Under the pieces are notes generated by a model, which did no database searches, was not told the DNA's origin, and worked only from the letters and a program-made list of their open reading frames with translations. Shown here in pieces: positions 1-7,589 of a stretch of DNA of 8,783 bases (position 1 is its first letter; each line of letters starts with the position of its first letter). This DNA comes from Rhodopirellula sp. (GTDB lineage: Bacteria > Planctomycetota > Planctomycetia > Pirellulales > Pirellulaceae): NCBI GenBank assembly GCA_003513555.1, contig DOPG01000176.1, positions 1-8,783 on the forward strand, in the 5' to 3' direction. The translations under genes and the position numbers were made by a program.

Positions 1-203
1 GACTGGGCCAAAGTAATTCCTGAAGCGATAGTCAGAGCGACGAAGATAGAGAGCGGGACACGCACTGTGAACCTCGTGCGGCGATCGAACGAGTGGAAAG
101 AACATCCCGGCTGGCTAATCGGGACTCGCATTTGCCGGCAAGAAAGCCAACAATGTTTGCCACGTTTGTCCACGTCCGTCAGTCCAGTGATACAGATAGA
201 ACT
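1..203. other. Left-edge region without a supported gene
   Basis: No convincing gene was found before nagB. Plus-strand frame 1 is open from base 1 to a TAA at 217-219, about 72 codons, so it could be the 3' end of a gene cut by the window edge. Its translation is rich in Arg, Ser and Gln towards the end and resembles nothing I recognise. In-frame ATGs at 93 and 153 would extend nagB upstream, but the extra residues do not match the family. The nagB promoter presumably lies here. I see no clear -35/-10 pair at a usable distance and no convincing operator dyad. Confidence 0.4.
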
Positions 204-968
204 ATGCGTACAATCTTAACCGCCAATCCGGGTGAAATGGGAACTTGGGTCGCAAAGCATGCCGCTTCGGACCTCCGCCAGGCGATTTCCGACAAGGGAA
301 GTGCGAATCTTGTCGTCGCCACGGGAGCTTCCCAATTTGAGGTGCTGAAGCATTTGGTCGCAGCACCGGGCATCGACTGGTCAAAGGTGACAGGATTCCA
401 CCTTGATGAATACGTTGGAATTTCAAGTGATCATGGCGCATCGTTCTGTGGCTATTTGAAAGAGCGTTTTGTCGACCATGTCGATTTGGCTCACTTCCAT
501 TACCTGCGGGGTGACGCAGATCCACAGGCGGTCATTCGTGAAGTGGGTGAGTTGGTGAAAACAAGCAAGATTGATCTGGCACTGGTGGGCATAGGTGAGA
601 ATGGGCATCTGGCATTCAATGATCCACCCGCTGACTTCGAAACAGAAGAGCCTTATTTGGTGGTCGAGCTTGATGAGCCCTGCCGTATGCAGCAGGTCGG
701 TGAAGGTTGGTTCGAATCATTGGAGGTCGTGCCAACGCATGCAATCAGTATGTCGGTGCACCAGATTCTAAAAGCGGCGAAGATTTATTGCAGTGTTCCT
801 GATGAACGTAAAGCAGAAGCTGTGAGGGCTACGCTCGAAGATGAGATTGCCCCCACGATTCCTGCCAGTATTCTTCGGAAGCATGCCAATGCAACGCTGG
901 TGATCGATGAGGCAGCTGCCACAAGGCTTGGTGATGAATTCAAGAACAGATTGGAACGTGGCGAATGA
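204..968 (+). CDS. nagB: Glucosamine-6-phosphate deaminase (NagB family)
   Basis: Cytoplasmic enzyme that isomerises and deaminates glucosamine-6-phosphate to fructose-6-phosphate plus ammonia, the last step of amino-sugar catabolism. From the ATG at 204 the protein has 254 residues (E. coli NagB has 266) and begins like the family, MRTILTANPGEMGTWVA. The strand-loop ATGAS is at 40-44. The motif HLDEYVG at 67-72 carries D68, equivalent to E. coli Asp72. The signature GIGENGHLAFNDPP at 129-142 carries N133, H135 and D140 at the E. coli Asp141, His143 and Glu148 positions. Asn at the first is common in other NagB proteins; Asp for Glu at the last is conservative. Longer starts at 93 or 153 add Arg/Ser-rich residues without family similarity. 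No strong ribosome site precedes 204. The gene overlaps nagA by four bases (ATGA), implying translational coupling. A related sugar-phosphate isomerase/deaminase substrate cannot be excluded. Confidence 0.9.
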   Translation: MRTILTANPGEMGTWVAKHAASDLRQAISDKGSANLVVATGASQFEVLKHLVAAPGIDWSKVTGFHLDEYVGISSDHGASFCGYLKERFVDHVDLAHFHYLRGDADPQAVIREVGELVKTSKIDLALVGIGENGHLAFNDPPADFETEEPYLVVELDEPCRMQQVGEGWFESLEVVPTHAISMSVHQILKAAKIYCSVPDERKAEAVRATLEDEIAPTIPASILRKHANATLVIDEAAATRLGDEFKNRLERGE

Positions 969-1894
969 GCGGATATATCGACTTGCAAGTCAATGGTTAT
1001 GCCGGAGTCGATTTCAATTCAGATCACCTGGCGACGGATGAAGTGCTCAGGGTGTGTCGTCGATTGAAAGTTGATGGTACTGATTCGATCTTGGCCACGG
1101 TGATCACAGCTCGACTTGATCTCATGATTCGGCGCATTGATCGCTTGGTTGAGTTGATTGAAGGATCCCCAGAAATTGCCGAGTGTATTCGCGGTATTCA
1201 TGTTGAGGGACCATTTTTGAATCCACGTGATGGATTCATTGGGGCTCATCCGGTGGCTGATGCGATACCTGCTGATATCAGTGTGGCCCATCAGTTGCTG
1301 GAAGCAGGGGATGGACATATCAAAATGGTCACGCTGGCGCCTGAAAGGGACTCGGATGCCCGCGTTACCCGACTTCTTACGAATCATGGAATAGCTGTGG
1401 CTGCCGGGCACAGCAATGCATCTTTGGATGATCTGCAGCGGTCCATTGATCAAGGACTGAAATTGTTTACGCACCTGGGAAATGGCTGCCCGGCTTCTTT
1501 GCCGCGGCATGACAACATTGTTCAGCGTGTGCTCGCTGTCAGTGATCAGCTTAAGATTTCATTCATCGCAGATGGTCACCATGTCCCAGCATTTGCGCTC
1601 CGGAATTACTTGGCAATGATTCCTGATGAAAATATTGTTATCGTGACCGACGCGATCAGTGCGGCTGGACTTGGGCCGGGGAGCTACGAGCTCTCAGGCC
1701 AGGTGGTTGAAGTCGATGATGATGGTGCTGCTTGGGCTGCATGTCGTACTCACTACGCAGGCTGTGCATCCACATTCCAACAAATGATCGAAGTCTTGAA
1801 AGGACCTGTTGGTGTTAGCGACGAACAAATTCATCAATGGATGATTACGAATCCATTGCAGTTGCTCGCCGCAGACCAGGCATCCGGTGGGTGA
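965..1894 (+). CDS. nagA: N-acetylglucosamine-6-phosphate deacetylase, TIM-barrel-only form
   Basis: Amidohydrolase-superfamily enzyme that removes acetate from N-acetylglucosamine-6-phosphate, giving the NagB substrate. The 309-residue protein starts directly at the first barrel strand, YIDLQVNGYAG (4-14), with Q8 and N10 replacing the HxH of other amidohydrolases, as in E. coli NagA. Metal and catalytic residues are all present: E81 in HVEGPF, H149 in AGHSNAS, H170 in THLGNG, H206 in ADGHHV and catalytic D229 in VTDAIS. E. coli NagA has about 382 residues. Here both the N-terminal strands and the C-terminal tail that together make the beta-sandwich are missing, so only the barrel remains. 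Because both halves are absent and the active site is intact, this looks like a natural short subfamily rather than a truncated gene. Its ATG lies within the nagB stop (ATGA). The ending at 1894 is followed by AATAAAAC and no clear terminator. Confidence 0.88.
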   Translation: MSGYIDLQVNGYAGVDFNSDHLATDEVLRVCRRLKVDGTDSILATVITARLDLMIRRIDRLVELIEGSPEIAECIRGIHVEGPFLNPRDGFIGAHPVADAIPADISVAHQLLEAGDGHIKMVTLAPERDSDARVTRLLTNHGIAVAAGHSNASLDDLQRSIDQGLKLFTHLGNGCPASLPRHDNIVQRVLAVSDQLKISFIADGHHVPAFALRNYLAMIPDENIVIVTDAISAAGLGPGSYELSGQVVEVDDDGAAWAACRTHYAGCASTFQQMIEVLKGPVGVSDEQIHQWMITNPLQLLAADQASGG

Positions 1895-1932
1895 ATAAAA
1901 CTAGTTGTTACTCAGAAGCAAAGGTGTTTATT

Positions 1933-2526
1933 GTGAGTGGTGAGGGAATTACGGAGGTCATACGTCGTCGACGTACTGTTAAGCCAAAGGAGTTTTCAGA
2001 TCAAACGATTTCACAGGAAATCATCGACGAGATATTGGAAAATGCGAATTGGGCTCCAACTCATGGCTTCACAGAGCCGTGGAGATTTTCTGTCTTCACG
2101 GGTGAAGCCCGGCAAGACCTTGCCGAGTTTCTTGCAGCGACCTACAAGGCGGTTACCACAGAAGACACCTTTCGTCAGAATAAGTACGAGGGAATGAAAC
2201 GCAACGCGACTCTGGCCCCGGTCGTGATTGTGATTGGGATGAAGCGGCAGCCCAGTGGAAAAATTTCAGAGTTGGATGAGATTCAGGCAGTTGCGTGTGC
2301 TGTTCAAAACATGCACTTGACGGCCACAGCTCACGGTATCGGGGGATTCTGGTCCAGCAACGCTGCAGCTACCAGCGATCAAATGCGTGACTACATTGGA
2401 CTGAGTGGTGACGATCGAGCGTTGGGTCTGTTTTACCTGGGATATCCCTCAAAGGACTGGCCAGTGGGAAAACGTCAGCCAATCTCCGACAAAGTCCGCT
2501 GGTTTGAATCCAAGCCGGAAGACTAA
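1933..2526 (+). CDS. Nitroreductase-family FMN oxidoreductase (YdjA-like)
   Basis: Predicted FMN-dependent NAD(P)H oxidoreductase of the nitroreductase superfamily; the physiological substrate is unknown. The chosen start is GTG at 1933, giving 197 residues, with AAAGG at 1920-1924 eight bases upstream. The protein then begins as the family does, with an Arg cluster (RRRRTVKP, 11-18) expected to contact the FMN phosphate. The segment NWAPTHGFTEPWRF (39-52) resembles the YdjA-type APDHxxxxPW motif, and GIGGFWSS (135-142) matches the FMN-binding glycine region. The end, LGLFYLGYP (164-172) then PISDKVRW, is typical of the family. An ATG at 1837 would overlap nagA by 58 bases and add 32 unrelated residues. 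The gap to nagA is only 38 bp, so co-transcription with nagBA is likely, although no step of amino-sugar breakdown needs this enzyme. Family assignment is firm; YdjA-like is an inference from motifs. Confidence 0.85.
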   Translation: MSGEGITEVIRRRRTVKPKEFSDQTISQEIIDEILENANWAPTHGFTEPWRFSVFTGEARQDLAEFLAATYKAVTTEDTFRQNKYEGMKRNATLAPVVIVIGMKRQPSGKISELDEIQAVACAVQNMHLTATAHGIGGFWSSNAAATSDQMRDYIGLSGDDRALGLFYLGYPSKDWPVGKRQPISDKVRWFESKPED

Positions 2527-2543
2527 TGTAATGTGGGGCTAAG

Positions 2544-2626
2544 GATCTTGGCTCTAACGGAGTTCGGCTCTAGTGGACTTGGTAGGTGGGGGTTGTAGCT
2601 CGCGCTGCAATACCGTTAGCAAGATC
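2544..2626. repeat. Bulged inverted repeat between convergent gene ends
   Basis: Between the nitroreductase stop and the esterase stop, GATCTTG (2544-2550) and CTAACGG (2554-2560) pair with CAAGATC (2620-2626) and CCGTTAG (2613-2619). This gives 14 base pairs interrupted by a 3-base bulge (GCT), closed by a 52-base loop. The right arm overlaps the esterase stop codon. It sits where a bidirectional transcription terminator would be expected, but there is no T-tract and the loop is long, so a terminator role is only possible. Confidence 0.3.
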
Positions 2627-4688
2627 AGTTTGTGTCGGGTGAAATTGTCTGCAGCTTGACAGCTTGTTCCGCAAGTTGATTGTCTGCCAACAAGTCAATC
2701 CACTGCTGGCTCCATTCACGACGATTACGAATTTGCAATTTCCTGCCTCGAGCAGCTTGCATCAGCACAATCTGTGGGGGCTCCGCGAGCCGACTGATAT
2801 TCAACAAATCGGGGGCATCACGATTTCGAGTTGACAAGTCAGTGAGCGTCAACGAGTTGACATTTTTCATGAAGAGAGACGCAAACAAGGCCCAAGAGGC
2901 ACCCTCTTTGTTGGCTTCCAATGAAAACTGAAGATCAGGATTCTTCAGGAACTCTTGCAGAGCGATTGTCGCACGAAGAATGTCATAGGTTTGCATTCCA
3001 GCAACTGTTTGCCCAAGTTGCATAAAGCGTCGTCTTATCTGCGTGCGTTTTTTTACTTCCTCGGACCACTCAGTGGGGCCAATGCCCCGGGGTGCCACGT
3101 AGGCAATGGTTGCTGCCTTGGCGAGTGCAGCAATGGTTTCCCATTCGCTTGCGTCTGGGCGTACATCACCAGTGTGGTCGGGGATAAGATTGGCGAGGCC
3201 GGACATAGTGGCCGACCATTTTGTTTTATCCAGAATGTGCAACGTTAGGGATTCCGGCTTGCTGTCGTGGGGACCGACCAGATAGACGCGGAGGCGGTAG
3301 GGATTTTGGCTTTTGAAATCAATGACACGCACGCTGGTGTTGGCCTTGGTACCTTCAGCAACCAGTTTTGCATCAGTTTTCCCTGCGGTTGATGGCCATC
3401 CGCCAAAGCACTTTTGGCGTATCACTTGGCTCGTCGTTTCGTCCAGTTCTCTGGCTGGTGCAATCTCAGTGGGCAAGTCATCAATACTCACAGCAGGGAC
3501 AAATGTCTCGTGGATGGATGTGACCTTTTCGTCAGAGGGTAGCACTGGAAATACTTTCAAATCTTTTTGATCAAAAAGCGGTGCGGCGGCAGAGGTGATC
3601 AGAGAATCATCCTCTCGCAGGTAATGATTGAACCATCGAAAAGCATGAATACGAAGCTCTTGCGTGTCCTTGTGAGGGCCTTCAGTGATGTGTAGTCCCA
3701 GCTTGTCGTCAGCATCATAGAGTTGATAGATCTTCTTCGTTCGTGTGTACACATCAACGACGCCATCAAGTGGAAAAATGCGATCTTTGTCGGTGTTGGA
3801 AATGAGTAACGGCCGTGGCGCGACGAGTGCTGCAACCATGGGGTAGTCCCAGCGATAAGTGTTAACCATGTACATGCAATCACAATGCCCCTCGACGCAT
3901 CCATCAACTACATGATTTTTCAAACTGGTGATTCCCGCGACCGGAACAGCCACTTTGATGCGTTCGTCGATTGCTGCAATCCACCATGAATAAGCGCCCC
4001 CACCACTTCGGCCTGTGACCCCGATGCGGTCGCCGTCGACTTCATCGCGTGATTGCAGATAGTCCAAAGCTCGGACACAATTCCACGCCTCGACTCCCGC
4101 TGGTGTGTAGCCTCGATTATTCCACCACCACATTTTTTCGCGGTAGGTTCCGTGGTGGATGCCTTCAATTTCGCCGAGTTGGATCGTGTCAATGGTTAAG
4201 CAGACGTAACCGTTGCGTGCGAACCACGCGCCATGATGTTGGTAGTGCGTTTTGTTTCCAAGGCTGATTCCATCACGTTTAACTCGACCGTGGCCACAAA
4301 CGTAGAGAATCGCCGGGAGTGGTGTGTTCTGCTTAACCGGGCGATAAAAATTACCGGTTACGTAAAGGCCTGGCCGTGACTGGAAATGAATACGCTCAGC
4401 GATCACTCCGTCATTTTCAACCGAGCCAGTGATTTTGGCGTTGAGTGGAGTACGCTCTGGAAATGGATCAAGTCCCAGCATTTCCAGAAGTTGATCTTGG
4501 TACTGATCACGTCGTTCTGTCCAGTCGCTGAGTGAATTGATCTCAGTGAAGGTTTGATTTGTAATTTCAGCCGTCTGATTTGCAAAGTAGATTTCTGCAA
4601 GTCGGTCGCCATCTCCCACGGCAGGTTCCACAGCAAATGCCAGGCTGGATACAAATAGCAGAGCACCAAGGATCATGACGTAACGCAT
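2625..4688 (-). CDS. Secreted acetyl-xylan-esterase-like alpha/beta hydrolase with second degenerate domain
   Basis: Predicted exported serine esterase, probably acting on acylated polysaccharide or a similar ester. A signal peptide is visible at 1-19 (MRYVMILGALLFVSSLAFA, cleavage before VEP). The catalytic domain, about 85-360, resembles AXE1/dienelactone-hydrolase proteins. It has CGHGRVKRDG (131-140) near the oxyanion region, the nucleophile elbow GRSGG with S228, D302 in NTDKDRIFP and H339 in EGPHKDT, a complete triad. Residues 420-687 form a second alpha/beta-like segment (strands near 465-471 and 525-532) whose elbow position, EANKEGASWA (591-600), has no GxSxG, so it is probably non-catalytic. 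Single-domain AXE1 enzymes are about 300-400 residues. The ATG at 4688 has AGGAAG (4694-4699) five bases upstream, the best ribosome site in the window. It follows the E2 gene on the same strand after 142 bp and may have its own promoter. Peptidase or other hydrolase activity cannot be excluded. Confidence 0.8.
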   Translation of the reverse strand: MRYVMILGALLFVSSLAFAVEPAVGDGDRLAEIYFANQTAEITNQTFTEINSLSDWTERRDQYQDQLLEMLGLDPFPERTPLNAKITGSVENDGVIAERIHFQSRPGLYVTGNFYRPVKQNTPLPAILYVCGHGRVKRDGISLGNKTHYQHHGAWFARNGYVCLTIDTIQLGEIEGIHHGTYREKMWWWNNRGYTPAGVEAWNCVRALDYLQSRDEVDGDRIGVTGRSGGGAYSWWIAAIDERIKVAVPVAGITSLKNHVVDGCVEGHCDCMYMVNTYRWDYPMVAALVAPRPLLISNTDKDRIFPLDGVVDVYTRTKKIYQLYDADDKLGLHITEGPHKDTQELRIHAFRWFNHYLREDDSLITSAAAPLFDQKDLKVFPVLPSDEKVTSIHETFVPAVSIDDLPTEIAPARELDETTSQVIRQKCFGGWPSTAGKTDAKLVAEGTKANTSVRVIDFKSQNPYRLRVYLVGPHDSKPESLTLHILDKTKWSATMSGLANLIPDHTGDVRPDASEWETIAALAKAATIAYVAPRGIGPTEWSEEVKKRTQIRRRFMQLGQTVAGMQTYDILRATIALQEFLKNPDLQFSLEANKEGASWALFASLFMKNVNSLTLTDLSTRNRDAPDLLNISRLAEPPQIVLMQAARGRKLQIRNRREWSQQWIDLLADNQLAEQAVKLQTISPDTN

Positions 4689-4830
4689 CGCATCTTCCTG
4701 AGAGTGGGGGATGGGGTGCAGGGACCAGTTCTGATCTGTTGCAGGGAGACGGCAATCCGCCTCGCTGAATGATCACGCTGTTCTTCGCACGCTTGCACTT
4801 GTTGGCTAGCCGCCGGCTGCCGTGATGCGA

Positions 4831-6057
4831 TTATAGTTCCAGAAACAGCCGGGCTGGGTCTTCAATCACATCCTTGATGGTCTTCAGGAATCCAACAGCC
4901 TCTCGGCCATCAACAATCCGGTGGTCGTAGGTCAGTGCCACGTACATCATTGGGCGTATCACGACATTTCCATCGAGTGCGACCGGACGTTGCTGGATGG
5001 AGTGCAGACCAAGAATTCCGCTTTGAGGTGGATTAACAATCGGAGTGCTCAATAGCGAACCATAGACACCACCATTGCTGATGGTGAAAGTGCCCCCAAT
5101 GAGATCCGTAGGCTGCAGCCGATTTTCACCTGCTTGCCGCGCAAAGTTGCCAATGGATTGTTCCACATCAGCAAATGACATCCGTTCGACATTTCGCAGA
5201 ACGGGCACTACCAGACCCTTACCACCGCCTATTGCTACTCCGATGTCTTGGTAGTGTCGGTACACAACATCATCGCCCCGAATTTCTGCATTTACGGCAG
5301 GATAGCGTCGCAGTGCTTCGACCGCTGCCTTTGCAAAGAATGACATGAAGCCAAGTTTGACACCGTGTCTTTCCAAAAATTGATCCTTGTACTTTTTGCG
5401 GATCTTCATCACAGGATCCATGTCGATTTCATTGAACGTGGTGAGCAAAGCAGCGGTTTGCTGGGCTTCCACGAGTCGTGCCGCGATAGTACGACGCAGC
5501 ATGCTCAGCGGTTTGATCTCTTCACTACGCAAGACACTGTCGTTGGTGACAAGGCTGGTTTCGCTGCGAGACTCCGGTGGCGTTGGTAGGGTCGGGCTTG
5601 ATTTCTGTTCTCGAACAAACGCCAGAACGTCTTCCTTCAATAGTCGTCCGCCGGGACCGCGAGCTGGAACCTGACTGGCTGATAAGCCGTGTTCATCCAG
5701 CAGTCGTTGTGCGGCTGGCATCACAAAACCACTGGCCTCAGGCTTGCTTGTTTGTGAGTTAACCGCGGTTGCGGCAGACTTTGCCGTTCCGCTGGAAGTT
5801 TCTGCAGGCTTTTCACCCGGTTCAATGGCCGCGATCACGTCACCAACATTGGCGAATTCCTCTTCCTGCTTGCTTATGTTCCGGAGAAATCCAGATGCGG
5901 GTGCCGGAATTTGTACCGACGCTTTTTCGGTTTCAATCTCGACCAAGTCCTCACCCGAATTGACCCAGTCACCCTCCGCCTTCAACCACTGGCCAATTTG
6001 TACTTCGCTGATGGACTCGCCGACTGTTGGGACTTCGACTTGGATGGCTTCACTCAC
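4831..6057 (-). CDS. sucB: Dihydrolipoyllysine succinyltransferase, E2 of 2-oxoglutarate dehydrogenase
   Basis: Core subunit of the 2-oxoglutarate dehydrogenase complex. It transfers succinyl from lipoyl-lysine to coenzyme A in the TCA cycle. The 408 residues (E. coli SucB has 405) show the full domain order. The lipoyl domain spans about 3-79, with lipoylated K45 in EIETEKASVQIP. An Ala/Ser/Pro-rich linker follows at 83-108. The E3/E1-binding domain is at about 112-148 (MPAAQRLLDEHGL... GPGGRLLKEDV). A second linker runs 150-178, and the catalytic domain is 180-408, with H379 and D383 in DHRIVDGRE. TTFNEIDM (206-213) and the segment 321-350 containing TISNGGVYGSLLSTPIVNPP fit the succinyl-transferring class better than pyruvate or branched-chain E2. 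The start is GTG at 6057, chosen because MSEAIQVEVPTVGESISEVQ matches family N-termini; no clear ribosome site precedes it. No E1 or E3 gene is in the window, so the assignment rests on the protein alone. Confidence 0.92.
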   Translation of the reverse strand: MSEAIQVEVPTVGESISEVQIGQWLKAEGDWVNSGEDLVEIETEKASVQIPAPASGFLRNISKQEEEFANVGDVIAAIEPGEKPAETSSGTAKSAATAVNSQTSKPEASGFVMPAAQRLLDEHGLSASQVPARGPGGRLLKEDVLAFVREQKSSPTLPTPPESRSETSLVTNDSVLRSEEIKPLSMLRRTIAARLVEAQQTAALLTTFNEIDMDPVMKIRKKYKDQFLERHGVKLGFMSFFAKAAVEALRRYPAVNAEIRGDDVVYRHYQDIGVAIGGGKGLVVPVLRNVERMSFADVEQSIGNFARQAGENRLQPTDLIGGTFTISNGGVYGSLLSTPIVNPPQSGILGLHSIQQRPVALDGNVVIRPMMYVALTYDHRIVDGREAVGFLKTIKDVIEDPARLFLEL

Positions 6058-6497
6058 GGGTATGTCTGTAAAAGTTGGAGACGAAAATTTAAGACTGAGA
6101 CGGGTGCAGGTTGCACACTTTATCTATCTGCACAGGATACCGAGCTAACACACAAAAGTCAGGATTGGGGCCACGATTTTGACATGCTGAAGCCTATCTT
6201 TTTGCCCACAACCGGCGTTTACATTCATTCTGGTCCGCTGCTTGCCATCAAACAGGTCTGAGCGTTCCCATTATTCGGATCTGGTAATCCAATCAGGCTG
6301 GCTCGATTTTGTGGAGCTTGAGGGTCGCATCTTCCACGATGATCGCAACTTCTGCTGTGGGGCTAATTCGCCCAAACGGCCTACTCGGTTCACGAACGTC
6401 CCGTCAGCGGTTCGATGCTTTCTAACGTGTCTGTCGGGGAAATCGGGTTCGTGGCGGCCGCTTGTTTTGGTAAACCCGTGGGTCTTGAAGTGGCAAA
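6058..6497. other. Divergent intergenic region, no gene seen
   Basis: This 440 bp interval lies between the starts of sucB (-) and the EEP-fold gene (+), so promoters for both are expected here. Open frames exist, for example 6242-6514 (+) and 6627-6271 (-), but their translations have biased, non-protein-like composition (Arg/Ser/Pro/Trp) and no recognisable motif. No tRNA fold was found. The left part is AT-richer (AAAATTTAAG at 6085-6094), a plausible sucB promoter zone, but I could not fix a -35/-10 pair with confidence. Nothing else stands out. Confidence 0.4.
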
Positions 6498-7589
6498 ATG
6501 ATGGCGGAGTCTGATCGTGGTAATCCGATTCAACTGACTGCAGTCGTGCTGCTGCTGGTTGGGGGTGGATGGTACTTTCTTCACCACTACCAGATCGATG
6601 GACTCGACGAGGTTTCTGTTTCATCAAAACCAGCGAATGAGAATTCTGAGCAGTATATTTCCTACACGGATGTTCCTTCGTTCGTGGAATCTAATTTTTC
6701 CACGGAGCCCACACCGCAGTTGACGCCTGATCCAAGTACCGCTGCTGATTTTTCTGTCGCCGAGCAGGGCAATTTGAACTCATTCGCGGCCACAACCCCC
6801 ACAGCCAATATTGGTGGTTTGAAAATCGCTTCCTGGGCTTTGGATGGGTTTGGCCCTACTAAGCTAGCCAATCTTGCAGCAAGGCAGAATGTAGCGCGTG
6901 TGGTTCGGCAGTTTGACGTGATTGCCTTACAGCAAATCGCCTCCATCGAAAGAGATCTGATACCGCGTTTGGTTGAGGCAATTAATCAAGGTAATGATCG
7001 CTATGATTTTGTCGTGGGGCCTCCGACGGGACCCGTTGATCGTCCTGAGCAACTCGCATTCATCTTTGATACGACTCGGGTAGTGGTTGATCGGCGACAA
7101 ACATATACGCTCGACGATCCTGATAACCAAATGACCTTTGATCCTCTGGTTGCATGGTTCCGAGCTGCCCAAGGGCGGCCGGGGCAAGCGTGGACTTTCT
7201 CGTTCGTGAATCTCCGAATCGATCTGGCGCGGGCTCCCAGTGAGGTTGCTCTGCTACCAAAAATCATTCAGGCCGTTCGGGGTGATGGCAGACGGGAAGA
7301 TGATCTAGTGATTGCAGGATTACTTCAAGCCGATGACGCTTACCTGCTTCCAACGCTGACCAGCAAGTCGGTGAAAGCAACAGTTCGGAATCGACCAACC
7401 GATATTTTCGGACGCTATCAGACTAGCAACCTGTTACTTGATACAAACTCAACAACCGAGTACTTGGGACGTGGTGGTGTCTTCGATTATCTCGGCACCT
7501 TCAACCTGAATCTCGCAGAAGCGGAGACCGTGACCAGTCATCTTCCCGTGTATGGTGAGTTTTCTGCCACAGAAGGTGCAGATTACTAA
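6498..7589 (+). CDS. Membrane-anchored EEP-fold protein, probable pseudoenzyme
   Basis: The 363-residue protein has one N-terminal membrane segment (about 11-28, IQLTAVVLLLVGGGWYFLHH) and a low-complexity Ser/Thr/Pro linker (40-105). From about 107 it has an endonuclease/exonuclease/phosphatase (DNase I/exonuclease III) fold, probably outside the cytoplasmic membrane. Fold motifs are recognisable in order: KIASWALDGFG (109-119), FDVIALQQI (139-147), EQLAFIFD (184-191), FSFVNLRID (234-242), VIAGLLQADD (271-280), TEYLGRGGVFD (320-330) and TSHLPVYGEF (346-355). Against the usual SWN, LQE, NxH, GDxN and SDH motifs, the catalytic or metal positions read A114, Q146, R240, L275/Q277 and S347; only H348 survives. 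Phosphoester cleavage is therefore unlikely, and a binding or scaffolding role is inferred. A second ATG follows at 6501. The ribosome signal is weak (GAAG, 6487-6490). The reading frame is intact, with no sign of decay. Confidence 0.75.
   Translation: MMAESDRGNPIQLTAVVLLLVGGGWYFLHHYQIDGLDEVSVSSKPANENSEQYISYTDVPSFVESNFSTEPTPQLTPDPSTAADFSVAEQGNLNSFAATTPTANIGGLKIASWALDGFGPTKLANLAARQNVARVVRQFDVIALQQIASIERDLIPRLVEAINQGNDRYDFVVGPPTGPVDRPEQLAFIFDTTRVVVDRRQTYTLDDPDNQMTFDPLVAWFRAAQGRPGQAWTFSFVNLRIDLARAPSEVALLPKIIQAVRGDGRREDDLVIAGLLQADDAYLLPTLTSKSVKATVRNRPTDIFGRYQTSNLLLDTNSTTEYLGRGGVFDYLGTFNLNLAEAETVTSHLPVYGEFSATEGADY

Noticed and set aside
93..203. Upstream in-frame extension of nagB from ATGs at 93 or 153
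   Set aside because: The added residues are Arg/Ser-rich and unlike NagB N-termini; the family match begins at the ATG at 204.
965..1894. nagA as a truncated pseudogene
   Set aside because: All active-site residues are present, the frame is intact, the start is coupled to nagB, and both halves of the accessory domain are missing together, which fits a short natural form.
4800..4830. GC-rich dyad AGCC-GGC-GGCT after the sucB stop as a terminator
   Set aside because: The stem is only four base pairs and no T-tract follows on the minus strand.
6407..6420. GCGGTTCGATGC, resembling a tRNA T-loop
   Set aside because: The flanking bases do not form a T-stem and no acceptor or anticodon arm could be built around it.
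6242..6514. Plus-strand open frame of 90 codons in the divergent interval
   Set aside because: It overlaps the start of the EEP-fold gene, has no ribosome site or family-like motif, and its composition is not protein-like.
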